Shown here in pieces: positions 8,042 to 16,056 of a DNA stretch of 64,000 bases. The stretch lies in the NCBI GenBank assembly GCA_964539305.1, contig CAZIIM010000008.1, forward strand, positions 1 to 64,000, written 5' to 3'. A program made the position numbers and the translations under genes. Numbering within the stretch: the first letter of the stretch is position 1; each line of letters opens with the position of its first letter. The DNA is from CAZNUM01 sp964539305 (GTDB taxonomy: Bacteria; Fidelibacterota; Marinisomatia; Marinisomatales; TCS55). The notes under the pieces are model-generated. The model saw only the letters and a list, made by a program, of their open reading frames with translations, was not told where the DNA came from and searched no databases.

Positions 8042-9130
8042 TTAAATATGAGCTGTACCATCCTTGTAAAATGGCGGCTTAACAATAATACATCTGTAGC
8101 GTTTACCCCTGATTTCAATTGCGAGTTCTGTACCCCGGCGAGCCCATTCAAGGTCCACATAACCCAGGGCAATCCCTTTATTCAGGGAGGGCGACTGGGT
8201 TCCGCTGGTGACAAATCCGACTTCTGAATCGCCCTGGAAAATGGAGTAACCTTTCCGGGGGATAGCCCGTTCGACCATTTCCAGACAAACCAGTTTTCGG
8301 GTCAAATTATTCTTGGCTTTTAATAGCGATTCGCGACCAATAAAAGGACCCTTTTCCAGTTTTGTAATCCAACCCAGTCCTGCTTCAATCGGATTGGTAT
8401 TTTCGTCAATATCATTTCCATATAAGCAGTATTTCATTTCCAGCCGAAGGGTATCCCGGCAGCCCAGACCGACTGGAATTAGTCCTTCTTCCTGGCCCGC
8501 TTCCATCAATGAATCCCAGATTTTTTCTGCCTGTTCCCCGGGGATATACAGTTCATATCCCAGTTCCCCGGTATAGCCGGTCCGTGCCAGAGTCAATTCT
8601 ACTCCCTGTAGGACAGCATTTCTGAACCAGTAGAATTTTAAATCATCCAATGATTCATTGACCAGCCGGGATAAAATGGCCCGGGATGATGGCCCTTGAA
8701 GCGCAATCAAAGCAAACCGGTCGCTGTCATTCCTTAACGTCACTCCCGGTGGCTTATGGGACTTTAACCATTGAAAGTCTTTTTCAATATTGGCCGCATT
8801 CACTACCAGGAGAAAAGATTCGGGGAAACGGTAAATGATCAGATCGTCGATTATGCCCCCTTCTTCGTTACACATGGCTGAATACTGGGCCTGCCAGGGT
8901 TGAATCTGTCGGACATCATTAATGGTTACCCGGTTTAAAAAGGCCTCCCCGCCGGCCTCTGAAACAATGAACTCACCCATATGGCTCACATCGAACAGGC
9001 CAGCAGTGGTACGTACGGCCCGGTGTTCCTGCATGATACCTGAATACTGAATGGGCATTAAATAACCGGCAAAGTCGGCCATTTTCGCTCCCAGGGCAAT
9101 GTGCCGGTCATAAAGGGGTGTTTTTAACAT
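8042..9130 (-). CDS. gcvT: Aminomethyltransferase, glycine cleavage system T protein
   Basis: A 362-residue T protein that transfers the methylene group from lipoyl-bound aminomethyl to tetrahydrofolate and releases ammonia. Family features include the N-terminal LYDRHIALGAKMADFAGY, the fold signature AGLFDVSHMGEF with the catalytic aspartate after it (LNRVTINDV), and ARTGYTGELGYELY in the folate domain. No gcvH, gcvP or lpd is nearby, so the rest of the complex must be encoded elsewhere. There is no visible glycine riboswitch in the 37 bases upstream, which fits its position in the middle of an operon. Confidence 0.96.
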   Translation of the reverse strand: MLKTPLYDRHIALGAKMADFAGYLMPIQYSGIMQEHRAVRTTAGLFDVSHMGEFIVSEAGGEAFLNRVTINDVRQIQPWQAQYSAMCNEEGGIIDDLIIYRFPESFLLVVNAANIEKDFQWLKSHKPPGVTLRNDSDRFALIALQGPSSRAILSRLVNESLDDLKFYWFRNAVLQGVELTLARTGYTGELGYELYIPGEQAEKIWDSLMEAGQEEGLIPVGLGCRDTLRLEMKYCLYGNDIDENTNPIEAGLGWITKLEKGPFIGRESLLKAKNNLTRKLVCLEMVERAIPRKGYSIFQGDSEVGFVTSGTQSPSLNKGIALGYVDLEWARRGTELAIEIRGKRYRCIIVKPPFYKDGTAHI

Positions 9131-9167
9131 CGAAATGAACCTTGAATTGAAGTAAATCTATTAGAAA

Positions 9168-10373
9168 TCAGTTTTCGAAATATTCTTTTAAACGGGACAA
9201 TCCTTCCCGAATGTCCGATTCATCAATGCCGGAATAAGCCAGGCGAATGAAAAATTCCTTTTCATCCGGCAAAGGACGACCAAAATGATTCCGGGTACAA
9301 AACGAAACACCCGTATTCTCCAGAGCGCCGGTCTGAAGTTGATCAAGCGTGGTAAAACCTTTCCGTTTCATAATGGCGGTCACATTGGGGAACAGGTAAA
9401 AAGTACTGTTGGGAGCCGCCAACTGAATACCCTGAATAGCATTTAACCCTTCCACTGCTACATCCCGGCGACATTTCAGGGTTTCTAATATTTGCTTTGG
9501 ACCTTCAATTTCATTCGCCAATGCTTCAACCATGGCCCATTGAATAAAATGATTGGAACAGGATTCGGCATTTACATTCAGTTTGGAAATCACCCGGATT
9601 ACCTCTTCCGGTCCAATTGCTGCCCCCAGGCGCCACCCGGTCATGGCATATTTTTTGGAAAAGGTGTAAAGAATGACGGTCCGTTCCTGCATCCCGGGCA
9701 GGTTTACGATGGACCGGGGTTCACTCCCGTAGCGAATTTCATAATAGGCATCGTCAGAAAGGACCCAGAGATTGTACTCCAAAGCCAGTGCCGCCAGGGC
9801 TTCCATTTCCGCCTGAGAGGATTCGGCACTGATGGGATTCTGATAATTATTGTAAATGAGAATCCGTGTTCGATCAGATAGTTTTGACTTCAATTCATCC
9901 AGATCGATGTCGAACCCGGTATCGGTTTCCGTGTACCGGTATGGAACGGCCACCCCGCCCTGGTATTCAATCTGCGACTCATAAATCGGATAGCCGGGAT
10001 TGGGATAAAGGACTTCATCCCCCGGATTCATGACAGCGGCGAGAAATTTCCCGATGGTTGGTTTTCCTCCCGGTTGGATGGATACATTTTCAGCTCGGTA
10101 GGTCACGCCCCTTCTGGAACCGACATCGGCAGCCAGTGCCTTCCTGAGAGGCAAAATTCCCTCCGAAGGACAATACCCTGTTTTTCCGTCCAGCATGGCC
10201 TTATGAGCTCCTTCAATAATGGAGGCGGGGGTTGGAATATTGATGTCCCCCAAATGAAAAGGATAAACTTTATGCCCTTTCTCCGCCCAGGCGCGAGCTT
10301 TTGCCGAGACAGCGAAAGCGGTCTCCGTTCCTAATTTTTTCAATTGGCGTGCTAATTCCATAAAATTCCTCAA
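9168..10373 (-). CDS. Class I/II pyridoxal-phosphate aminotransferase
   Basis: A 401-residue fold-type I aminotransferase. The Schiff-base lysine is K240 in YTFSKKYAMTGWRLG, the PLP-contacting aspartate lies in VLSDDAYYE near residue 207, and the substrate-carboxylate arginine is near the C-terminus (RLAYSG). The N-terminal FHLGDINIPTPASIIEGA is typical of aspartate/alanine-type enzymes acting on several amino acids. The amino-acid specificity cannot be read from sequence alone. The start shares an ATGA with the ruvA stop. M5 is an alternative start four codons in. Confidence 0.85.
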   Translation of the reverse strand: MRNFMELARQLKKLGTETAFAVSAKARAWAEKGHKVYPFHLGDINIPTPASIIEGAHKAMLDGKTGYCPSEGILPLRKALAADVGSRRGVTYRAENVSIQPGGKPTIGKFLAAVMNPGDEVLYPNPGYPIYESQIEYQGGVAVPYRYTETDTGFDIDLDELKSKLSDRTRILIYNNYQNPISAESSQAEMEALAALALEYNLWVLSDDAYYEIRYGSEPRSIVNLPGMQERTVILYTFSKKYAMTGWRLGAAIGPEEVIRVISKLNVNAESCSNHFIQWAMVEALANEIEGPKQILETLKCRRDVAVEGLNAIQGIQLAAPNSTFYLFPNVTAIMKRKGFTTLDQLQTGALENTGVSFCTRNHFGRPLPDEKEFFIRLAYSGIDESDIREGLSRLKEYFEN

Positions 10374-10969
10374 ATCATTTTTGAAAGTGCTTTTTTAATA
10401 ATGGTTTCCAACCCGCCGGTCAGTTCCCCTTCTTTTTCCAGTGCCTTGATCGTATGATTCACCTGTGACCGTTTATAGCCAAGGGACATTAAAGCGATGG
10501 TCACATCATTAATCAGCTCCATCTCGGCCCCGGACATGAACTCCAAACCCGTTTCTTCATCGCTGACCTCGGCAAACTGTTCCTTTAACTCGACGATGAT
10601 GCGCTTGGCAGTTTTGGGTCCAATGCCCGGAATAACTGTCAGCGACTTTACATCACCGGCAATGATCCGCTTCTTGAATTCTCCCGGATTTGTGCCAGAG
10701 AGAATATTCATCGCCGACCGGGGGCCAATACCGCTGATAGTGAGCAGTTTCATGAACAGGGAGCGTTCTTCTTCCGCAGAAAAGGCGTACAGGTCCAGAA
10801 TATCTTCCCGTACGTGCAGATAGGTCAACAACTCCACCGTTGCACCCCGTTCTGGCAGGGTTTCAAAGGTAGAAATAGTAATATTTAATCGAAACCGGAT
10901 TCCTCCCACGTCCAGAATGGCCTGGGCCGGGTCTTTATGGTGCAGCTGGCCTTGGATGGAATCAATCAT
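10370..10969 (-). CDS. ruvA: Holliday junction branch migration protein RuvA
   Basis: Binds four-way junctions as a tetramer and loads the RuvB motor. The 199 residues are typical. Domain I is an OB fold (MIDSIQGQLHHKDPAQAILDV), domain II carries two helix-hairpin-helix motifs (LLTISGIGPRSAMNIL and LTVIPGIGPKTAKRIIVELK), and domain III at the C-terminus binds RuvB (ALMSLGYKRSQVNHTIKAL). It overlaps ruvC by one base (TAATG) and the aminotransferase by four. ruvB is not in the window. Confidence 0.97.
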   Translation of the reverse strand: MIDSIQGQLHHKDPAQAILDVGGIRFRLNITISTFETLPERGATVELLTYLHVREDILDLYAFSAEEERSLFMKLLTISGIGPRSAMNILSGTNPGEFKKRIIAGDVKSLTVIPGIGPKTAKRIIVELKEQFAEVSDEETGLEFMSGAEMELINDVTIALMSLGYKRSQVNHTIKALEKEGELTGGLETIIKKALSKMI

Positions 10970-11457
10970 TACAAGTATTTATTCTGATTAATATGACAGA
11001 GGGCCACCGCCAAAGCATCGGAAATATCCAGCGTTAAGGGTTGTTTCTTCATTTTCAAGATATTCTGCACCATATACTGCACCTGAGTTTTATCTGCGGC
11101 GCCATTGCCTACGACGGATTGCTTCACTTTACGGGGAGCATATTCAACGCAGGGAATTCCCCGGGAGGCAGCCGCCAGCAACAGCACACCGCGGGCCTGG
11201 CCCAATAAAAGCGCCGACTTCACATTTTTATTGTAAAAAGTGTCCTCGATGGCCATTGTACCAGGTTCAAATTTCACTAATAGTTCACCCATATGGCTGT
11301 TCAGATATTCCAGCCGGTCCGGAAGGGATATATTCTTGGGCGGTGTGAGAGTGCCAAACGCCACCACCTGGACCTGTGAACCTTTGTAATCCACCACGCC
11401 AAATCCGGTGGTCCCCAAACCAGGATCCACCCCGATTACCCTGTTGATTCCGGTCAT
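10969..11457 (-). CDS. ruvC: Holliday junction resolvase RuvC
   Basis: A 162-residue RNase H-fold endonuclease that cuts Holliday junctions symmetrically. All four catalytic acids are present: D11 in GVDPGLGTTGFG, E71 in AIEDTFYNKN, and D144 and D147 in DISDALAVALCH. The order yebC-ruvC-ruvA is one of the most widely kept in bacteria and is seen here on the minus strand. The start is 18 bases from the yebC stop. Confidence 0.97.
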   Translation of the reverse strand: MTGINRVIGVDPGLGTTGFGVVDYKGSQVQVVAFGTLTPPKNISLPDRLEYLNSHMGELLVKFEPGTMAIEDTFYNKNVKSALLLGQARGVLLLAAASRGIPCVEYAPRKVKQSVVGNGAADKTQVQYMVQNILKMKKQPLTLDISDALAVALCHINQNKYL

Positions 11458-11475
11458 AACTGGACAAGGGAATAC

Positions 11476-12210
11476 TTAATCTGATTCCTCTTCCAAATCA
11501 AAATTGGAATACAGGTTTTGAATGTCATCAAGATCTTCCAGCGCCTCCAACAGTTGGAGGACTTTCTGGGCCTCCGATCCCTGAATTTTGACCGTGGTTT
11601 TCGGGACCATTTCGATGGAGGAAGAAGTAATGGAATATCCCTTCCCAGCCAGTTGCTCCGAAATGTTAGCCGTTTCACCGGGAGTCGTAGTAATCAAATA
11701 TTCATCTTCGGCAGAAGTAAAATCAGTGGCCCCGGCTTCGAGGGCATCTTCAAATAATTTCTCCTCATCCACTCCTGTGCGGGAAACCGTAATTTGGCCC
11801 AGTTTTTCAAACATCCAGGAGACGCTGCCTGTCTCACCTAGATTTCCACCGTACTTGTTCATTACATGCCGGATTTCAGCCACGGTGCGATTTTTATTGT
11901 CGGTCAGAATCTCCATGAAAACAGCCACACCGCCAGGGGCATATCCTTCGTAAGTAATTTCCTCATAATCCACCCCTTCCAGCTCACCAGTACCCTTTTG
12001 AATGGCCCGGTTAATATTATCGTGAGGCATATTGGCGGATTTGGCCGATATAATCGCCTGCCGCAGCCGGGGGTTCCCCTCCGGGTCACCGCCTCCCTGT
12101 CGAGCTGCAATCATAATCTCCCGAATCAGTTTCGTAAAGATTTTTCCCCGTTTTGAATCGAGGGCGGCTTTTTTACGTTTTATGGTTGCCCACTTACTGT
12201 GGCCGGACAT
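11476..12210 (-). CDS. yebC: YebC/PmpR family DNA-binding regulatory or translation-associated protein
   Basis: 244 residues beginning MSGHSKWATIKRKKAALDS, the invariant YebC start, followed by KIFTKLIREI, GGDPEGNPRLR and GPGGVA-like EGYAPGGVAVFME. The acidic C-terminus (DLEEESD) is usual. Members have been described as transcription regulators and more recently as factors that relieve ribosome stalling on proline-rich stretches. It is preceded by AAAGGA six bases before the ATG. As the first gene after a divergent intergenic region, it is the likely head of the minus-strand operon running to cysS. Confidence 0.95.
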   Translation of the reverse strand: MSGHSKWATIKRKKAALDSKRGKIFTKLIREIMIAARQGGGDPEGNPRLRQAIISAKSANMPHDNINRAIQKGTGELEGVDYEEITYEGYAPGGVAVFMEILTDNKNRTVAEIRHVMNKYGGNLGETGSVSWMFEKLGQITVSRTGVDEEKLFEDALEAGATDFTSAEDEYLITTTPGETANISEQLAGKGYSITSSSIEMVPKTTVKIQGSEAQKVLQLLEALEDLDDIQNLYSNFDLEEESD

Positions 12211-12382
12211 GGTATTTCCTTTACGTTAGTGAAAACAAATTAGTGGAGAAAATTACGACAATCAGCAGGGTATTCCCAAGGGGTGCTTCAAACGCCGGGG
12301 CTAAAAGAAAGGAACTTGATGAATGTAAAAAAGCGAGAATGTGATTATCTTTCATGACCCTTCACCAGGTGAAAATGTTGAA

Positions 12383-13162
12383 ATGATTTCCTATCAAACC
12401 ATCCAGATATCCGAACGGGGTCCCCTGACTCGAGTGACTCTGAATCGACCCGAAGTGCGGAACGCCCTGAATGAAACCATGATTAAGGAAATATTACAGG
12501 TTTTCCGATCCCTCGGGGAAGACTCCTCCACCCGCGTCATTCTATTGGAAGGTGCCGGTGAAGCTTTCTGTGCAGGACTTGATCTGGAATACATACTGAA
12601 GAGCGGCCGGGCCGAGTTCACGGAAAATATACGCCTGGCCTCTGAATTGGCCCAGATGTACCGAACGATTTACGAGAATCCAAAGGCAGTGGTGGCCAAG
12701 GTGCACGGCCCGGTTGTGGCTGGCGGATTTGGTCTGGTGGCAGTTTCTGACCTGGCTGTGAGCGAAGAGAAGGCCCGTTTTTCCCTCAGTGAAATAAAAA
12801 TTGGCCTGATTCCTGCTCTCATCGGACCCTACTGTGTGAAAAAAATTGGCCATTCCCACTTTTGTTCGCTGGGTATTACAGGAAGCTGGATCGATGCAGT
12901 GGAAGCCCGGCACATGGGTCTGATCCAAGAAATTGCCCCCTCGGAGGAACTTGAAAAGAGAACAATCCATATTGTTAACAAACTGTTAAAAGCGGCTCCA
13001 GGCGCTATTACCAAATTCAAAGCCTACTGCCGATCCATGAATCTCCAGGATAGTCCCAAACTTATTGCTGCCATCCAGGCCAGTGAAGAAGGTCAGGAAG
13101 GGGCCTCCGCCTTTCTTGAAAAACGGCCCCCGAAATGGGTGGACCACATTGATGAAGGATAA
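12383..13162 (+). CDS. Enoyl-CoA hydratase/isomerase family protein, LiuC-like
   Basis: A 259-residue crotonase-fold protein acting on an acyl-CoA. The oxyanion-hole segments AFCAGLDL and GPVVAGGFGLVA are present. The acid usually found in GGGCEL is replaced (AGGFGL), while the second catalytic glutamate is kept in FSLSEIKIGLIPALIGPY. That pattern is characteristic of the methylglutaconyl/isohexenylglutaconyl-CoA hydratase group (LiuC, AtuE). I take the ATG at 12383, preceded by AGGTGAAAA; the frame extends 14 codons upstream to a GTG without a better site. It is divergent from yebC and lies 124 bases ahead of the thiolase-like gene. Confidence 0.85.
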   Translation: MISYQTIQISERGPLTRVTLNRPEVRNALNETMIKEILQVFRSLGEDSSTRVILLEGAGEAFCAGLDLEYILKSGRAEFTENIRLASELAQMYRTIYENPKAVVAKVHGPVVAGGFGLVAVSDLAVSEEKARFSLSEIKIGLIPALIGPYCVKKIGHSHFCSLGITGSWIDAVEARHMGLIQEIAPSEELEKRTIHIVNKLLKAAPGAITKFKAYCRSMNLQDSPKLIAAIQASEEGQEGASAFLEKRPPKWVDHIDEG

Positions 13163-13286
13163 TCTTTTAAAAGTGAAGTAAAAACCAGAGGGCGATTCTT
13201 ATAGCTGGTAACCAAATCACTCTTTAAATTTTTCTCGATTGATTTCCAGATAATTGTTTATTACAACCCAATAGCGGAGTTATCCC

Positions 13287-14705
13287 ATGATAAAATTCAG
13301 CGACCGGCAACTGAAGATCCCCCAAATGCAGCGTCCGGTCTTTCTTGTGACGGGGGGTATGTCCAAATTTGCCCGTTCCATTCCCGAAAAGCGCACTGAA
13401 GAGCTGGCGATTGATGCTTTCGTGGAAGCGGCTGAGTTCATTGACAAATCCCCGGCGGAACTGAAATCCTACATCCATACCGCCTATTACGGTCATTTTG
13501 CAGATCATTTCGGCGATCAACTCCTTGGAGAGGCGGTGATTCACGATCGTCTGGGTCTGGACCCTTTGGGGAATGTGGGCATCAAAACCGGCGGTGCAAC
13601 CGGCGGTTCTACCCTGTGGGAAGCATTTAAAACCGTTGCCTCCGGCTATTCAGACTGCGTCCTGGCGATGGGATGGGAACGAATGGACGAAGTTCCCACC
13701 GATGAAGGAAACCATTACATCGCCTCTGCCGCCGATAAGGATTGGGAAACACCCCTGGGCCACATTTATACCGGTTATTATGCCGTCATGGCTCAGAAGT
13801 ATTGGCAGGTTTTTGGTAAAGAAGAGGAATCTTTCCGGAAGACCATGGCTGAAATCGCTGTTAAAAACAGGGGCTATGCCCGCATGAATCCCCACGCCCA
13901 GGGCCCCATGAAAATCACGGTGGAAGATGTATTGAATTCACCCGTCGTGGCTTACCCCCTCCATGCTCTGGACTGCTGCCTTATGAGCGTCGGAGCCGCC
14001 TGCGCGATTCTCTGTGATGAAAAAACGGCTTATCAATTGACAGACACACCCTTGCTGGTGTATGTCGCTGCTGGAAGCCACACTCTTCGGGTGGCTGACC
14101 GCCGGAATATGGAGATTCCCCTCCTTCCCAATGAAACAACCGAACAATACCGCGATCTGGGAGAACGCTTCCCCGGTGGCGACCGGTATCCCGGTTTTAC
14201 CGGCTTCCTGGCAGCCCGTATGGCCGCCTATTACGGCTACCGGATGTCAGGTGTCACCGATCCGATGGAAGATCTGGATCTGGTGGAACTGCATGACGCT
14301 TTTACCATCAGTGATATCCAGACCTATGAAGATGTGGGTATTCGCCCCTACGGCGAAGGACGGGACTACGTGGAATCGGGAGACTGTTATCACACCAATC
14401 CCAATACGGGCCAGCCCGGACGTTTGCCGGCAAATTTATCCGGGGGACTCATTGGAAACATGCACGCGGTAGGTGCCACCGGTATCATGCAGGCCATTGA
14501 GGTGGGGCACCACATCTGGAATCGCTGGGAAGAAATGCATGGTAACCCTGAAAAATGGGAGCGTTTCGGAAGACAGAAACCGGAGGATTGGGTTAATCTG
14601 CAGGTCAAGGGTGCCAAACGGGGTATGGCTATTAGTCATGCCGGTGTTGGTTCCCACGTTACCGCCACGTTGATTATTCATCCAGATCACCAATTAAAAG
14701 CTTGA
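13287..14705 (+). CDS. Thiolase-fold (SCP2/Ltp-like) protein without the catalytic cysteine
   Basis: A 472-residue protein of the SCP2-thiolase branch. HDAFTISDIQTYEDVG (336-350) matches the HDCF motif, and GGLIGNMHAVGATG (387-399) keeps the active-site histidine H393. In thiolases the nucleophilic cysteine lies in a NCATGS-like motif; here TGGATGGS (101-108) has glycine 103 in its place. The C-terminal AISHAGVGSH (448-457) also lacks the second cysteine. Claisen chemistry through a cysteine thioester is therefore unlikely. Similar Cys-less homologues paired with DUF35 proteins, such as the steroid side-chain aldolase Ltp2, carry out retro-aldol cleavage of CoA esters. A GCGGAG site precedes the ATG by seven bases. 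Substrate unknown. Confidence 0.8.
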   Translation: MIKFSDRQLKIPQMQRPVFLVTGGMSKFARSIPEKRTEELAIDAFVEAAEFIDKSPAELKSYIHTAYYGHFADHFGDQLLGEAVIHDRLGLDPLGNVGIKTGGATGGSTLWEAFKTVASGYSDCVLAMGWERMDEVPTDEGNHYIASAADKDWETPLGHIYTGYYAVMAQKYWQVFGKEEESFRKTMAEIAVKNRGYARMNPHAQGPMKITVEDVLNSPVVAYPLHALDCCLMSVGAACAILCDEKTAYQLTDTPLLVYVAAGSHTLRVADRRNMEIPLLPNETTEQYRDLGERFPGGDRYPGFTGFLAARMAAYYGYRMSGVTDPMEDLDLVELHDAFTISDIQTYEDVGIRPYGEGRDYVESGDCYHTNPNTGQPGRLPANLSGGLIGNMHAVGATGIMQAIEVGHHIWNRWEEMHGNPEKWERFGRQKPEDWVNLQVKGAKRGMAISHAGVGSHVTATLIIHPDHQLKA

Positions 14706-14721
14706 ATAGCTGGAGCATATC

Positions 14722-15315
14722 ATGAACGATCAAAATAGAGGAACCGTCAAAGTCGTGAATGGGCGTTACCGACTGGCAGGAAAATTTCATTTTGTCTATC
14801 CCAACACACCCATTCGGAACGAAGCCGGTCATCTTATGGGTGTCACCAATCCCCGGGACATTACCCATATTCACATGTATGGCGGCGAAGCACCCTTCTT
14901 TGAAAATCTGAGTCAGGGGAAATTGCTGGGAACCAGATGCAAGAATCCGCAGTGCGAAGGCCAAGGCACGGTATACATTCCTTTCCGGATTCACTGTCCC
15001 GACTGCCTGGGGAAAAATGAAATTGTGGACATGACCCCAGTCGCCAAAACCAAAGCCCGGGTTCACACCTTCATGATTACGGAACGGACCGGCGCCTTTA
15101 ATACGCTGCCAAAACCAGTTCGCTTTGTGAACGTGGAGTTCGAAGGCGTGGATACGATTCTCATGGGAAACCTGGCCGTTGGAACACCAGAAATCGGGAT
15201 GCAGGTAGTGCCGATCTTTCGGAAAGAAAATCCTACTTACACCATTCTGGATCTGGCGTGGGTCCCCGCCGGCACTGCGGCCAATGACCTACCCACGGAT
15301 TTTGCTTTTGAATAA
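14722..15315 (+). CDS. DUF35 zinc-ribbon/OB-fold protein, partner of the thiolase-like protein
   Basis: A 197-residue protein with a rubredoxin-like zinc ribbon (C73, C78, C92 and C95 in CKNPQC and CPDC) followed by an OB-fold ACOB domain (from about residue 105, ARVHTFMITER). DUF35 proteins bind thiolase-fold enzymes and shape or gate the CoA channel, as known for archaeal thiolase/HMG-CoA synthase, benzoylsuccinyl-CoA thiolase and the Ltp2 aldolase. It starts 16 bases after the thiolase-like gene, so the two are surely co-transcribed. The first 60 residues are longer than a minimal DUF35 N-terminal helix. Confidence 0.88.
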   Translation: MNDQNRGTVKVVNGRYRLAGKFHFVYPNTPIRNEAGHLMGVTNPRDITHIHMYGGEAPFFENLSQGKLLGTRCKNPQCEGQGTVYIPFRIHCPDCLGKNEIVDMTPVAKTKARVHTFMITERTGAFNTLPKPVRFVNVEFEGVDTILMGNLAVGTPEIGMQVVPIFRKENPTYTILDLAWVPAGTAANDLPTDFAFE

Positions 15316-15338
15316 CATTCTCGGAATTGCCGGAGATT

Positions 15339-15629
15339 ATGGCCGCCAAAATCGCGATTATTACGGTAAATCTATTTATTCCCGGCGCTCATTCTCTTAA
15401 AGACAAACGGCGTACACTTCACCATATTAAAGATACATTGGGGCACCGGTTTAATGCATCCATCGCCGAGACCGGTTTCCTGGACAAATGGCAACGGGCC
15501 CAGCTGACCCTGGCCTTAGTCAGCGGGGATACTTCTTATCTGGATTCAACGATACAGGCGGTAAAACGAAAAATCGATGCGCTCTGTACCGAAGTCGAAG
15601 TTGAATCCCTGACAGTGGAGTACTGTTAG
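15339..15629 (+). CDS. DUF503 family protein (YlxP-like)
   Basis: A 96-residue small alpha/beta protein. AAKIAIITVNLFIPGAHSLKDKR followed by alternating strands and helices is the DUF503 signature, here split across residues 2-24. Family members in Firmicutes lie beside infB and rbfA and are thought to be linked to the ribosome, but no reaction is established. I use the ATG at 15339; the frame opens at a TTG 12 bases upstream. It follows the DUF35 gene by 23 bases, probably as the last gene of the same transcript, though a functional link to CoA metabolism is not expected. Confidence 0.75.
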   Translation: MAAKIAIITVNLFIPGAHSLKDKRRTLHHIKDTLGHRFNASIAETGFLDKWQRAQLTLALVSGDTSYLDSTIQAVKRKIDALCTEVEVESLTVEYC

Positions 15630-15746
15630 GTTAATACAATTAAAATTTTACTTGCGTAGTCCCTTCTGAAGTCACTCGTTTTCAATTCAACCAAAGAGGT
15701 ACCAGAAGCATTTCCTCTATATATTTGTTTTATAAGCTTTCGACAC

Positions 15747-15788
15747 ATCTCTCTTCGAGAGATTGCTCAAGCAGACAGGGCTTTTTTT
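15747..15788 (+). terminator. Weak candidate terminator after the DUF503 gene
   Basis: Hairpin with 7-bp stem at 15747-15763 and a T7 run at 15782-15788. The 18-base spacer between them argues against a classical Rho-independent terminator, so this is only a candidate. Confidence 0.25.
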
Positions 15789-15827
15789 CTACTACTCATG
15801 ATTTTTGATTCAATAATATCATTAATT

Positions 15828-16015
15828 TGTCGCGCTGAGCCTGACCCCGCCTGCGTGCCTACGGCGGACAGGCCCGCCTGACCGGACGGGCAGGGAAGCG
15901 CGATCATGTGTATTGAAATAACCTGTAATTATTATACTAAAACAATGGCAATAGAGCCTTCGACTGGCGCCCCTGGGCGCCGCTCAGGCGAACAGACATG
16001 TATGTCGCGCTGAGC
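15828..16015. repeat. REP-like palindrome cluster
   Basis: The motif TGTCGCGCTGAGC occurs twice in direct orientation (15828-15840 and 16003-16015). Between the copies are several inverted repeats: GCCTG/CAGGC (15849-15873), GCCCG/CGGGC (15872-15891), GGCGCCC/GGGCGCC (15966-15981) and an outer GCTCAG/CTGAGC pair (15982-16015) enclosing GACAT/ATGTC. Such GC-rich intergenic palindromes resemble dispersed REP/BIME elements. They separate two convergent transcripts. Confidence 0.55.
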
Positions 16016-16056
16016 TTTTGTCCCCGCCCGTCACTTAAACAGGGTTTTCTCTACAG

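Larger units (their letters stand above)
15630..16056. other. 427-base intergenic region with hairpins, no gene seen
   Basis: No reading frame here looks like a protein. The first 110 bases are AT-rich. A perfect 7-bp hairpin (ATCTCTC-TTC-GAGAGAT, 15747-15763) is followed 17 bases on by a run of seven T and could belong to transcription termination of the plus-strand operon, although the spacing is too long for a standard intrinsic terminator. The rest is a GC-rich block of palindromes described separately. Confidence 0.6.

Noticed and set aside
15630..16056. A small RNA or toxin gene in the long intergenic region
   Set aside because: Hairpins are present, but there is no promoter-plus-terminator arrangement or convincing short frame; a repeat element is the simpler reading.
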